A stretch of DNA of 64,000 nt from Puccinia triticina (taxonomy: Eukaryota > Basidiomycota > Pucciniomycetes > Pucciniales > Pucciniaceae): contig NC_070567.1 in NCBI RefSeq assembly GCF_026914185.1, positions 5,730,001 through 5,794,000 on the forward strand, given 5' to 3'. The position numbers and the translations under genes are program-made. Positions 46,917 through 57,810 of the stretch are shown one piece after another (the stretch's first letter is position 1; the number at the start of each line of letters is the position of its first letter). Below the pieces are notes generated by a model. The model was not told where the DNA came from. It saw only the letters and a program-made list of their open reading frames with translations, and did not search any database.

Positions 46917-48085
46917 TGTGGTGGCCCCTCTCGTGGCCAGCTATTCAGGAGCATCACCGCCGCCAGCAGGATCATCAAGACTCAAGTTTATTTTCACTTC
47001 CCAAGACTCAATTTCCACGCTGGGGTGGACAGAAATCCGTCATTGGGTCCCGCGACTCAATGAAAGTTGATTAGGTAATCCGTCATTGGGTCCCGCGACT
47101 CAATGAAGGTTGATTAGGTAATCCGTCATTGGGTCCCGCGACTCAATGAAAGTTGATTAGGTAATCCGTCATTGGGTCCCGCGACTCAATGAAAGTTGAT
47201 TAGGTAATCCGTCATTGGGTCCCGCGACTCAATGAAAGTTGATTAGGTAATCCGACATTGGGTCTTGCGACTCAATGAAAGTTATGGTGCAGTCCCGACT
47301 CCCCAGGCCTCAAGATCTCTTCTCATCACATTTCCACCTTCAACTGGCTCCCCTATCTCTCCTTTTCCTTCTGTCCATTTTCCCATCTCCCTTCCTTCTC
47401 AGTTCCCCATGCCTCTTCAGCTTTCTTGGTCCTAACACAGCGCCTGATGTGGGTTTATTTCCTTGTTTGTTTCTGATTTCTTTCTCTTCTGTTTGTTCTG
47501 CCTGTCTTGAGTGTTTTCTGTTTTCTCTTTCCTCTTTTTATTTTCCTCCCTCTGGTTCTTTTCTTCCTGACTCATCACGCTGTGTTTTCCTTAATTTTCC
47601 CTTGTGTTGTTTCCTTTCTTCTTTTTTATCTTGTTTGTTGTGAGTGTGTGCGCGTGTAGCGCGCGGAGGATGTGATGAAATGTATGTGACATGTCGCCCG
47701 GAGTCCAAGTTCAGCTCGAACTTGGATGATGGGTGGCCATGGCATTCTGATCCCCGGAATACGGACCATCACTGAGCTTATAGATCCTATCTTCAGAGTT
47801 TCAACTTACGGGCTCCGCCCGCCGATCATCCTTCATCAGAGTTTTCCGGATCTTTTTCCTTCCTCTTCCTTAAGATCACATCTCCCTTCCCCTCAAACAA
47901 AACAACCGCCGCCGAGGATCCAAACCCCCGGCGAACTTCTCAAAACCACCCAAAACCCAATAGCTATCCCTGATCCCCCCCATTTTCAGCGCTCATCACC
48001 ACGGACCACCCAGCCACGAGGGCAGCCTAAACAGCACCCATCCCCTCACACGACTGCCTCCGCTTGTACGGACAGGAGTCTCTCA
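46917..48085 (+). repeat. 3' LTR of gypsy-1 with six 43-bp units
   Basis: It is the same as the 5' LTR except for six instead of three 43-bp tandem units (47036-47285), a 7-bp insertion (AACTTAC) near 47805 and a few base changes. Expansion between two LTRs made from one template means the array changed after or during the last replication. Confidence 0.9.
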
Positions 48086-48456
48086 GCGGACCTCGCGAAC
48101 TCACAGGAAGATTCACAGAGGTATCACAGACCGACACCGAGCACCCTACATAGTCCCTCCAGCCCCGCCTCTCCTAGCTCGGCAGGGAAGTACTGAGACT
48201 TCCCCCGAGCTAGGTGAGTGACCTTCCTGTCCCCTTCACTTCCATCTCCCCCTTCTCTTTCTTCTCTTCCCCAAAAAGTTGTATATAGGCAGGGAAGTAC
48301 TGAGACTTCCCCCGAGCTAGCTCCCTTCTTCCCCTGCAATACAAACAGAGGTTCTAGAAGCTGCCCCGTGCCCTCGTGCCCTCGTCCTCGTCCTCGCAAC
48401 CTTGTCCTCGCCCCTCGTCCCTCGTCAGTGAAGCTCTCAATTGTCGAGAGCTTACA
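48086..48456 (+). repeat. Remainder of gypsy-2 5' LTR
   Basis: It continues the 12 bp at 39065-39076 after the gypsy-1 insertion; the first four bases (GCGG) are gypsy-1's target duplication. It ends GTCGAGAGCTTACA. It is nearly identical to 51927-52294. Confidence 0.9.
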
Positions 48457-48502
48457 CTTTTTTTTTCTCGAACCTCAACCACGCCCGCCTCGCCGGGACT
48501 TC

Positions 48503-51500
48503 ATGTCCACAAGATGCACGACCTCTTCAAATCAACTGCTTCCCCTGACGGATACCGAGGCAATTATACGAGCCGCCAACAAAGCCAAGAGAGCAGCCGC
48601 AGTCGCAGAAAAACAACGCCAGGCGACTCTGCCCATCGACTTTCCACCCGCTCCATCACCAAGCCCGCCCCAAACCACGCTCTCGACCTCGCAACCAGCT
48701 ACAACAGCCACCCAAGCCCTGACCCCTAACCCCCTGGAAGTACACTCCTGCCCGCCTTCTTTATCAACCTCCCTGACACTCCCACAAGCGATCAGATTCC
48801 CAAGCAGCCCGACGACTTCTTTCTTCTCGGTTGACAGTAACGTAGGGCCGATCATCCGAGCGTGGTCCCCCATTGAGCCGACTACGATCAAGCCGCCCCC
48901 ACCGCCGACAAAACCTTTTAACCCGCTACTATCCACACCACCAGCTCTCCCCCCACCTTCCCAACCTCAACCAAAACCGACCACATCTCCAAACGCCACT
49001 TTCCCAGGCCCCCGTCCAAGTGCCATGTCCCATAAAGAACGACCGGGCACAGGCAACGAGCCACCGACTGACGTCTCACAAACATCAACCTCCGGCCCAG
49101 GTCCCCCAACAGACCATTCCTTTGCCGCACAGCTACAAAGTGCCATGCTGGCACTCCAACAAGCTAATCTCGACGCGCAACGAGCCGCTGATGCCAGAGC
49201 GCTGGCTGCGCAAGAAGCTGCCGAAGAACGCGCAAAGGCAGACGCAGATCACTTCCGGTTGGCCCAAGAAGCCGCAGAGGAACAAGCAAGGGCCAATGAG
49301 GAGAGACTTGCTTGGTTCCAGGAGGCTCTAATCCGCGCGACTTCCAACCAGACAGCCCCACCGCGCCCGACGACCCCATCGGATGGCCACATCGACCTCC
49401 GACGTTTCCGCACATCCGATGGACCCACGTACACAGGCCCTTACCAAGAAACCGAGCCGTTCCTAGCGTGGATTCAGGGCTTGGAGATCTTCTTCAACAC
49501 CAAGAAGGTGGTTGCCACCGATGACAAGATCAGGATCGCCGGTACTCTCATCAAAGAGACCAACCTCCTATTGGTCTACTCCAACGAAGCAAAAAAGTTC
49601 CTGCAAAAATCCTGGCACGAATTCAAAGAGGCCTTATTCAACGCAGTGCTCCCGGTACGTTGGCGCCAGGGCCTTAAGGAAAAGATTCAATCTCTCAAGA
49701 TGGAAGCCTCTGAGACCTTCGCACAATACGAGACGCGAGCTTGAACGTTACAACGCATGATAAATTACGATTCCAAACCTCTACTGATTTCAGATCTGAG
49801 TCTCGCCAAATGGCTATCTGGTGGGCTACCCAACGAGATACGAGCCGACATCCTAAAGTTTGAAATCCTTGAGGTTACACCATTCGACTACGGCCGCTTT
49901 GCAAAACAAGTCCGAATCTTCTTCAATGCTCTTCCAGTCCAAACGCTACCAGGCCGAACTAAGGGCCAACCAATAACGACAAGCACGAATACCGCCGCTA
50001 TACCTGAGACTAGAGCTGCTGGAACCATATCAGACGAGCTACGCTGGCGCATTCACTCGTACCTAGACTCAATCGGCCGCTGCCACTGGTGCAGAGGGCA
50101 CTGTGGCTTGCCGAATGGGACATGCCAAAACAACCGAGCCCGAGGGAAGGTCAAGTTTCCCCCATCGTTTGTAACGCCCCCAAAGCCACCAAACTATATT
50201 CCCCCACTACCGTTGTGGTAGACGGAAAAGTGGAAAAATAAAAAAAGTTTTTTTTCTATGCCACATAATTACTCATACTAGGCCTCAAGATACCATCAAA
50301 TGGACCCCAGAAATGGATTCTACGGCCAATTTTACCCCTAGTCACAACTGGAAGCATCACTGGAGCCCCTCTGGATTGGAACCCACACGCCCTTGGACAA
50401 TGGACACCCATCACACGTTCAGCATACCCAGTCACCAGCCTGTCACAAGCCTCAAGTCAAGGATCACAGTACTATGCTTATACACATCACAGGATACAAG
50501 CATACATCTCCCCATCAGACTATAGTCATCACATAGTATCAAGTACTCTTCTATTTCCATATTATGATGTCATCCCGCACTGATCCTGCAGTTCAGACGT
50601 CATTTATGCACCCCCTGCATCCACCTGTCAACTAATGCAGCCTAGTTTCACTTTACGCAGCCTTTATGCAGCCCTACTGCATGCTTATGACATCATTTAT
50701 GTACCCCTGACACATTATGACATCATTTGTATCTACTCTCACCAGCTAAAATCCCTCACACTGTTGTCCAGATCAGCTGAAACCCTAACCCGCAAGCCCT
50801 CTGGGGCTCCACTTCTGTCTATATAAGGAGCTCTCTCCTCCCCAGTTGTCAGGTCCTCAGTTCATCACTCACCAATCACAGTCACCCCCAATATTCACCC
50901 TTACCAATTATAACCAACCCTTATATAAAATCATCAGCTCTATACCTTGTCAATCAAACAACTCATCTTGAGCCAACCTACCCTATCACTTGAATAAAAC
51001 TTGCCAAGCATAGCTTGGTGGGTCTTGTTGACTGATAGCATAGAAGGGCAGAGTTTGCACCTCCATCATCCCCTTCTCCATTCAGCAAAAAGGTTCTCAG
51101 GAACACTTTTGAGTCTTACACCGTGGAGCTCCGCAAAAGGCCCAGACCCCCGTCCCACTAATACCACGGCCGGTCGAACAACCTCCCGACCAGCGGGACT
51201 AGCCGGCGTCTCAGACAAGCCAAGCGACTTGTACTCCAGCATGACAACCACAACGACGGCAGCCATTCAGCAGTTGGACGACATGGTCGCTCAAGGTTAC
51301 GATGACGATGAGGAAATGATTACAGAAGAGACCAAAGCTGCCGCAATTCAAACTTTCGAAGCATCCGAGGCGTTCGACGGGCGACTCAATGAGCTAATCT
51401 CAAATTCAATTTTGGGTCCAATTGAAAGGTATGTTCACAACCCCCCTAAAAGCTCAAAGATCCTACATCTGTTGCATAAAGGACGTGGCTTACGAGGCCG

Positions 51501-51900
51501 CATCCTTACAGTGAAGACGCCGAGACCAACAGCTACACGTCCGAATAACCGCTATCGCCAGACAGAACCCCGCCCTCCAGCCACCAGACCATCATTTCCT
51601 CCCCTGATCGCCGCCCACACCCCTTCCCATTTCCCCATTTTCTTTTCTTTCAACCTCTTTCCTACGACCTTTGACACTTCCGCCAACACTCCGCAACATC
51701 AACACAACCAGACACCCACAATAACATACACCAACCGAGGCCACACGACCAACCCACAGACCCGGCAGCGACACCCAAGGCGTGAACCAGCGCTTCGATC
51801 GACGACCAGACAACTCACTCCAACATCCAGGCCCGAATACCGTTATGATGGAACACCAACCCCCACGCTCCCTCCGACGACGCCCCCCTTAGTCATTTTT
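48503..51900 (+). pseudogene. Gypsy-2 gag, with one stop and a solo-LTR insertion
   Basis: ATG 48503 starts a proline/threonine-rich N-terminus, then an alanine-rich helix (RAADARALAAQEAAEERAKA), then the retrotransposon gag core: YTGPYQETEPFLAWIQGLEI, FFNTKKVVATDDKIRIAGTL, SWHEFKEALFNAVLP. TGA at 49742-49744 interrupts it (YETRA stop TLQRMINYDS, same frame). A cysteine cluster follows (CHWCRGHCGLPNGTC, spacing C-x2-C-x3-C-x6-C, unlike the classical CCHC knuckle). At 50213 the solo LTR enters; the frame matches again after 51124 (acidic IQQLDDMVAQGYDDDEEM) and fades near 51900. There is no pol. The stop fits CGA to TGA. Confidence 0.8.
50214..51120 (+). repeat. Solo LTR inside gypsy-2 gag
   Basis: It starts TGTGGTAGACGGAAAAGTGG and ends TTTTGAGTCTTACA. 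CCGT flanks both sides (50210-50213 and 51121-51124). It contains CTATATAAGGAGC at about 50819 and AATAAAAC near 50994, typical LTR promoter and polyadenylation signals. The gag frame is continuous without it. Its 3' part is related to the minus-oriented repeat at 24566-25182. Confidence 0.8.
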
Positions 51901-51915
51901 TATAGGTGGGGGGAA

Positions 51916-52294
51916 TGTGAGCCGCGGACCTCGCGAACTCACAGGAAGATTCACAGAGGTATCACAGACCGACACCGAGCACCCTACATAGTCCCTCCAG
52001 CCCCGCCTCTCCTAGCTCGGCAGGGAAGTACTGAGACTTCCCCCGAGCTAGGTGAGTGACCTTCCTGTCCCCTTCACTTCCATCTCCCCCTTCTCTTTCT
52101 TCTCTTCCCCAAAAAGTTGTATATAGGCAGGGAAGTACTGAGACTTCCCCCGAGCTAGCTCCCTTCTTCCCCTGCAATACAAACAGAGGTTCTAGAAGCT
52201 GCCCCGTGCCCTCGTGCCCTCGTCCTCGTCCTCGCAACCTTGTCCTCGCCCCTTGTCCCTTGTCAGTGAAGCTCTCAATTGTCGAGAGCTTACA
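51916..52294 (+). repeat. 3' LTR of gypsy-2
   Basis: TGTGAGCCGCGGACC ... GAGAGCTTACA, 379 bp, followed by ATTAC. It preserves the empty site of the gypsy-1 insertion. Confidence 0.92.
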
Positions 52295-52299
52295 ATTAC

Positions 52300-53500
52300 A
52301 TGACCTGAGTATTGTGTTTGTGTGTGTGAAACTGGCTGATGATGTCTTGAAAGGGTTTTAACTTGTGATCCAGGGGGGTTTAAGGTGTTTTGTCCGTGGT
52401 TTCCTGTGTAGTTTTGGCCGTAGAATCCAGTGGTGCCGCCATATTGGTTGATTTGAGAGTGTTCATATGAGAAAAAAGGAAATTTTTAAATGGGCTTAGA
52501 TGGGCAACCATAAAGCATTCCACATTTTAATGTAAGATATTGCACTGAGAGAGGTTCAAGCAAGAAGGAAATGAGGAGGACATTTTCATCAAGAAGCAAA
52601 CTTGGAGCCAAGAAGGCAGAGAAAAAGGTAGATATATGAGAGAAACCAAATCACAATCACAATTATCGACATGCAGCTTAGTTACGTAACAACCCCTAGA
52701 ATCAAGCCAAGACTTTGGAGAGCCATTTGATTGAGATTGGTCAACCAAAATTTATTGATTGACTTCTTTCTGGCTGAGGCGACTTTCTTGAAGGGCTTTT
52801 TATTCTCCTGAGGCAAGAGATGGTCAGTGATGACTTGTTGGATGGGTGGAGCAGAATCAATTTCCTACCTAGGAGCGGATCAGTTGAATCAAGCGGAGCA
52901 GGATAGATTGTTGCCATGATGGCTTAAGGGAGGCAGGCAGAGTGTTGAGGTAGAAAGGCTTTTTATTTATTGATGGAGAACTGGGGAGTAATCAGTGGAT
53001 GGATGGGGAAGCAGGGGTAGATGGCAAACCGGTGGGTGGATTGGTGTCAATTTGGAAACATCCAGAAGCACCGCTTCATGACTTGAATATCCGCAGGAAG
53101 GCACATCCTGCATCATGGAAAATCCCATGCGGGTGAATTCTCTTTACTTTGTGAGACAAAAATGCAGTGCAAAACTGCTTGTATGATATTTTGATGGAAT
53201 CAAAATTTCTAAAACAGTGCAGATCCGTCCAAGCATTTGTGAAAACAAAATATAATATACATGAATGAATTTTTAAGCTCTTCACCTGATCAAGATACCA
53301 TCAAGGGATTTTTTGATTGATTTTTGAAAACAGTGGCAAGCCTCAAGACCACCCTCTTCTTGGGTGGTGCCTGGCCCCGCAGGTCCAAGCGGAGAAATTT
53401 GCTTTTCTCTTTATTCTCCTTTTCTTTTTTGTTTGAGTGACTCTCTTCAAAAACAGATTCCATAGAAAGACAGACGGGATGCATTTGCATCCATTGATGC
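52300..53500. other. Intergenic, no gene recognised
   Basis: AT-rich DNA with short chance frames only. The first about 170 bp may continue the old LTR-like repeat that gypsy-2 entered (TGGCCGTAGAATCCAGTGG resembles 25235-25270). Confidence 0.45.
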
Positions 53501-53512
53501 TTGGAACTTCAT

Positions 53513-53541
53513 ATGTAGCTCGCAAAACGAGCGAGCTACAT
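53513..53541. repeat. Hairpin, 10-bp stem
   Basis: ATGTAGCTCG, 9-nt loop, CGAGCTACAT. A perfect stem near the second AGTCCCTCC element. Confidence 0.65.
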
Positions 53542-53599
53542 CCTCTCAAAGTTGAACCAGATTTCCGCCCGATGCTCTCAGGCGAGCACCCCCACATAA

Positions 53600-53692
53600 G
53601 TTCAAAGTCCTAACTTAACTAAGTCCCTCTCTATGTGGAGGAGGGACACTGTCCCTCAGGGACCCTCCAAAGGAGGGACTTATGCACTATGT
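53600..53692. repeat. AGTCCCTCC inverted-repeat element, copy 2
   Basis: GTTCAAAGTCCTAACTTAAC and AAGTCCCTC on the left face GAGGGACTTATGCACTATGT and GAAC on the right. It shares CTAACTTAAC(T/A)AAGTCCCTC with 23570-23590 and 54438-54458. Confidence 0.5.
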
Positions 53693-53763
53693 GAACCTTG
53701 TGGCCTGAGAGAATTTCAACAATGCTGTTTTTTGATGTTTTGTAGCAACACCAATTCTCATTA

Positions 53764-53961
53764 GGGGGGTTCACAATTGAAATTTACAAAAATTTGGAGC
53801 TAAATTTAAGGCCCTTCTGAACAAAATTTTAAAAATTTGGTAAAATGCACAGCAGCATGTGATACTGGTCAATCTGTCCAATTGATCAATTGTTTAAAAA
53901 AATGTTTGTAAACACCTTAAAATGTGTCCTAGCTTTTGTGAATTTCAATTGTGAACCCCCC
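53764..53961. mobile_element. Tc1/mariner-type MITE, 198 bp, TA duplication
   Basis: Perfect 21-bp terminal inverted repeats, GGGGGGTTCACAATTGAAAT plus T and its inverse, are flanked by TA on both sides (53762-53763 and 53962-53963). The interior is AT-rich, about 155 bp and non-coding. A TA duplication with short perfect TIRs is the hallmark of Tc1/mariner-driven MITEs. Confidence 0.85.
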
Positions 53962-54360
53962 TATTGGGTGATTAGGTGTTGGGGGAACAAAAGATGCAGA
54001 AGACCATGGAGAATCTTCCTACATATTTTTCAAATTTTTTGAAGCCTTGAGTGGCACTCAAATTACTTTTTTATGACCACCATCATGTCTACTTCATCCT
54101 TCATTACACATCTTGCCCTGTACAGGATCCAAAACTAATGATATTACAAAGGGTATTGCAGATCAAAGAAAAGGGATGGGGGGAGATGGAAATAGTACAT
54201 AGATGGGGACAGCTTGGGTGGTCTCAGAAATGAAAACTAGAAGGAATTTGGTCCAGAGACCCATGTGCTACATATGTTGCTTATAAAAAAGTGCCCACCA
54301 AAAGTTGAAATCCTCCCAGGCCCCGGGGTTGAAATAGTGCGTAAGTCTTCGCACCCCCGA

Positions 54361-54460
54361 GGAGGGAAATTAGCCAAGTTAGGTCTAAGTCCCTCCCTGT
54401 TGTTGGCGGCACTCTGCTCCCCACTCAGCCCCGCAGAGGAGGGACTTTGTTAAGTTAGCC
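54361..54460. repeat. AGTCCCTCC inverted-repeat element, copy 3
   Basis: AAGTTAGGTCTAAGTCCCTC on the left faces GGAGGGACTTTGTTAAGTTA on the right; the loop is GC-rich. Related to the copies near 23.6 and 53.6 kb. Confidence 0.5.
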
Positions 54461-55200
54461 CCCGCTAGCCAGGGACTTGTGAGGCTTCCTCCTCGGCGGT
54501 CTCCTTCTCCAGCAAGCACAAGCAGCTCCCATACACATGTATAAGGGGGAAGATGGAGAGCTCAAAATGGGGCAAATTTGCCTTCACTCTACTTACTTGA
54601 CCCCTTTAGTGGGAGGGTATAGACAACTTGCAAGTTGTGTACTGTTGATGTTGTAATTTCATTTCTTTCTGAGTCGGACACATCCTGGCAAAAATACATT
54701 GCAAGTATTTTAAATACCATACTTTTTGCAGTGTTGGTTTCATTTCACAGACATGTCATTGGGAAATTTATGAATTGGGGCTTATGAAGTGCACCATTCT
54801 TAGCTGGGCAGGAGGCCCATTTGAATGAGAAATGCTTCTTATACATACATGTCATAGCTTCCAATGACACTGAGCTCTGCAGAGTGGGCTAATGATAGGG
54901 TAACATATGTTGCCAGTGGAAGACTTCCCTTTGGTTCTATAGCTCCCTACAGAATCACAAGAAGTCCTCCAGCAAAGCCATCCTTAAGCTTGAACCAGCG
55001 TCCTTTATCTCTATTTTTGCTTGCCTGTTTGCTTGCATCTGTGCAAGTGACTCGAGAAAGCCATGATGGTGTATGTGGTTAAGACGACTAGTTGGCATAC
55101 TATACAGAGGAGTGATAAATCATGTCTACAAGCAGTAAGAGAAACTCAAGGATTGCGAAGCTGTTCTGAAGGGGGTTGGTAGATATATCATGACATGCAT
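54461..55200. other. Intergenic, no gene recognised
   Basis: Low-information DNA 3' of the PEX14/17-like gene. It holds no motif-bearing frame. Confidence 0.45.
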
Positions 55201-55203
55201 CAA

Positions 55204-56400
55204 TTAGTAGAATTTTTTACGGTTGAGGAGGACGCCCTTGAGGGCCCTGATCTGATTTTTGAATTCCATGAGGGCTATGAAGTAGGGGTCTTCGTCGACG
55301 TTCTTGATGGGCGGAGCATCAGGGTAGCGGGCGGCGTTGAAGGATGTGGCCCAATAGTTGAGCCCAAAGGCCCGATGGGGGTGGGAAGAGGCCGAGATTT
55401 TCTGGTGGATCCTCGTGGTCAACTGGGTTTCATCGGCCAGCTCGCCGCTCATCGCTTTCAGACTCGTCTTCAGACTCTCCATCCCTTCCAGACTCAACTG
55501 CATCCCTGCACTTGATTCATTTCTCTGCCCATCATCCGATTCTTCGGTCTGGATTCGTCCACGATTCTCTGATCTCTTGCGGAGGCCCTTGGCGATCTTT
55601 CCCAGGTAGTCAATAATAGGCTGGTTGAATTCTTCTCGAGTTGCTGATTGTCTCTGATCTTCATTGATCTCATTTTGATGTTCATTCTCATCGAGGATAG
55701 ATGATGACGGTGATGGTGATGATGACGAGGGGATAATAGTGACGGTGGAATCGAACTGAATGTTCTTTGGAACCTGGATTTTATCATCCGCTGTAGTCGA
55801 GGCTTCAGAAGGTTCGATCTGATTACTAGATTTTCCTGCTTCTTCCAGTTCATCCCCGGTCTGTGTACCGCTGGAGGTAGGAAAGATTTGCCTGTTTTTG
55901 CCAGAGAGTATTGCGACGGCGGAGTTGTACAGTTTGGGGTTCGATTGCACTAAGCTCTTCAAGCTTTCTTGCAGTTTGTCGTACGATTTGAGAGTTGAGC
56001 GCCTCAAGGATACCAAGATTTCTGTCCGGATCTTCAGCTTCGGAAAGATGTACTTCTGATGGGGTCAAGAGGGTCAAGATGGATGAGCGGGGTGGGAAAG
56101 ATATAATGCCCTTAGTGGTTGATGCATCGGATACGCAACTTGATAGAGCCAAACGATCAGGCCAGCGAGCGTTCCACCGAAGAAGATGAGGTTGGAGAGC
56201 GAGAATAAGAACCTGATCAGGGTTTTATTTGATTGGGTCGGATGGTTCGTCGTGGTGATGATCGATGGATAACTCTGGAGGGCTGTCTTTGGGGGTAGTT
56301 CGGGCGGTGGTGACTGTGAGACTGGCTGAGCCTCGTCGGATTGATTACCAGCGGATGGTTCCGACGGTTTCGAGTCTTGCCCTTCGATCTCCTTCGCCAT
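55204..56400 (-). CDS. PEX14/PEX17-like single-pass membrane protein
   Basis: Two exons: 56400-56140 and 56055-55204, intron 84 nt (donor GTTGCG, weak; acceptor CCCCATCAG), giving 370 residues. The N-terminus is Pro/Ser/Glu-rich and probably disordered. One hydrophobic segment lies at about residues 66-86 (FLFSLSNLIFFGGTLAGLIV). Right after it come KYIFPKLKIRTEILVSLRRS and a coiled-coil-like region, a low-complexity Ser/Glu middle, a second helical part (MESLKTSLKAMSGELADETQ) and the end FKNQIRALKGVLLNRKKFY. This membrane-anchor-plus-coil plan and the RALKGVLLN-type end resemble fungal peroxins PEX14/PEX17, which form the docking complex of peroxisomal protein import. The resemblance is from memory. 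It is divergently transcribed from DAD1, 244 bp away. Confidence 0.5.
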
Positions 56401-56644
56401 CCTAGTCAAGTTCGTGCTTGTTGGCCTAAAGGTGGCCTTCGTTCAAATCGGGACTCCCCGAGCTCGAAAAAAACGACAATTTATCAAGTCCCAGGTAAGG
56501 TGGTTGCTGAGCGGTCGACAAGGTTCCCTGCACTTCCCTGCACCTGTCACAGGAACTGAGCCCGCGCACCGGTCAAGGAGCTCACACACCTTGAAACAGT
56601 CACAATGCGCCGTGCTCTCCAAGACGCGGACTAACCTTACGCGG

Positions 56645-56983
56645 ATGGATTTCGAAATGGATGAAGACGAACTCGCAGTCGGCCAAGGACATCAAAGTCA
56701 TTACGCTGAGGACCATAGCCACTTCGACAGCCAGAGACTCAAATCGATTGCCGAAATATCAGAGGTAACGTGCCATCTAACTTCTTAACTTTTCGGCTCG
56801 ATCAATCTTGTGATTTTAATAGCCAGGTCGTCTCGCGTCCTTGGATAATTACATTTCAAGTCTATCGGAAAGCTATACACCAACTTGAATGCCCTCAATC
56901 GGAACATTGGAAGTGTCAACTTGGTCGGACGGCAGTTTGAGAACGTGTATCACTTGTGGTCAAAGTTAAGCAGCAAACTTTGA
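56645..56983 (+). CDS. DAD1: DASH kinetochore complex subunit DAD1, two exons
   Basis: Exons are 56645-56764 and 56861-56983 with a 96-nt intron (donor GAG|GTAACG, acceptor TACATTTCAAG), giving 80 residues. The first exon is acidic (MDFEMDEDELAVGQGHQSHY) and leads into DSQRLKSIAEISE. The second continues SIGKLYTNLNALNRNIGSVN, LVGRQFENVYHLW. The pattern EI..S...L..NLN.LNR....V..VG..F..V..LW is that of Dad1, a small helical subunit of the fungal-specific DASH/Dam1 ring, which couples kinetochores to spindle microtubules. Length fits the family (about 80-100). An open frame extends upstream without family resemblance, so this ATG is preferred. The short divergent interval to the PEX14/17-like gene suggests a shared promoter region. 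Confidence 0.85.
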
Positions 56984-57810
56984 GATTTCATTAGCACTGT
57001 TCAAGTAAGAAATCTATGACCATGTGAGAGATATACATCAGCATACTTTCCCAGCCAAATTGGCTGGCACAATGGGATAAACTTTATTTCAATCTTGCTG
57101 ATGTTTAGCTTACGTGAAGAGTGCTATTATTTCTTTCTGGCACTTTCCCTTCTCTCGTCCAGACGTAAAAGCTAGGTTCCGATACTTTGTAGAAAAGATG
57201 TATGTAGTTGAACAAGAAAACCGCATTCGTCCTGCTAATCAATAATATGAGACTATCCAACCTTCGTATGTATCAGACGTGAGCTGAACGAGGCGTATAA
57301 ACCTATATATCAGCCTTAGATAATCTTCTAGACGTCTGCACAGCGGCCGACAGGAATTGATTTATTGACAAGCTTTTCAACTCTTCAGATTTGAAGAGGT
57401 GATTCGCGTACCCTCAGCCTCGGTCACTTCCACGAGCGATGCAACCAGCCCAGCCCAAAATGTTCAGACTGAGAGCACTACTGGAGGCGCCCTCGCTTAA
57501 GAACAACCTCCCAAGTAACTATGTTGAAGCCCCAGACTCACACACAGGAAAGGTTTCACAGAGCCGATGTGTTAGTTCGCAGAACTTACCTGGTTGTCAC
57601 CTCCAATTCATTACATCGATGAGAGAAAACACAAAGAACAACAAACTTCGGCGGAAAAAAAATCACAGGCAGAAAACGCTCCCAAGTACACGATTGCTGA
57701 GCTATCTGAACAACATAGATGACCGCTCTCCTTTAATCAAGTTTCGTCAAACACGATTGGGCAGAGAGGGTCGAGTGGTTCATGTTCGATTCAAAATCAC
57801 ACCCAGAAGT
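56984..57810. other. Interval between convergent DAD1 and the methyltransferase
   Basis: It holds DAD1 and methyltransferase 3' flanks. The plus-strand frame at 57439-57885 shows no motif and overlaps the last methyltransferase exon, so it is not called. Confidence 0.5.

Larger units (their letters stand above)
39077..48085 (+). mobile_element. Gypsy-1: Ty3/gypsy-like element, 9.0 kb, young
   Basis: LTRs are 39077-40109 (1033 bp) and 46917-48085 (1169 bp), both TGTGGTGGCC ... CTCTCA. The 136-bp difference is fully explained by three extra 43-bp repeat units (129 bp) plus a 7-bp indel in the 3' LTR; otherwise only a few substitutions differ. The target duplication is GCGG (39073-39076 and 48086-48089), and the 379-bp equality of the host LTRs confirms a 4-bp duplication. 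Gag and pol occupy 40545-46733. Confidence 0.93.
39065..52294 (+). mobile_element. Gypsy-2: gag-only LTR retrotransposon with two nested insertions
   Basis: The 5' LTR is split: TGTGAGCCGCGG at 39065-39076, the rest at 48090-48456. Together this is 379 bp, exactly the length of the 3' LTR (51916-52294). The duplication ATTAC flanks it (39060-39064 and 52295-52299). The interior carries only a gag-like frame, no protease, reverse transcriptase or integrase. It is therefore non-autonomous, of the terminal-repeat-plus-gag type. Gypsy-1 lies in its 5' LTR and a solo LTR lies in its gag. Confidence 0.9.

Noticed and set aside
47036..47285. CRISPR-like array of 43-bp repeats
   Set aside because: The units are head-to-tail without unique spacers and lie in a retrotransposon LTR; the genome is eukaryotic.
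48124..48399. 91-codon minus frame, repeated at 51962-52237
   Set aside because: Antisense frame inside the gypsy-2 LTRs.
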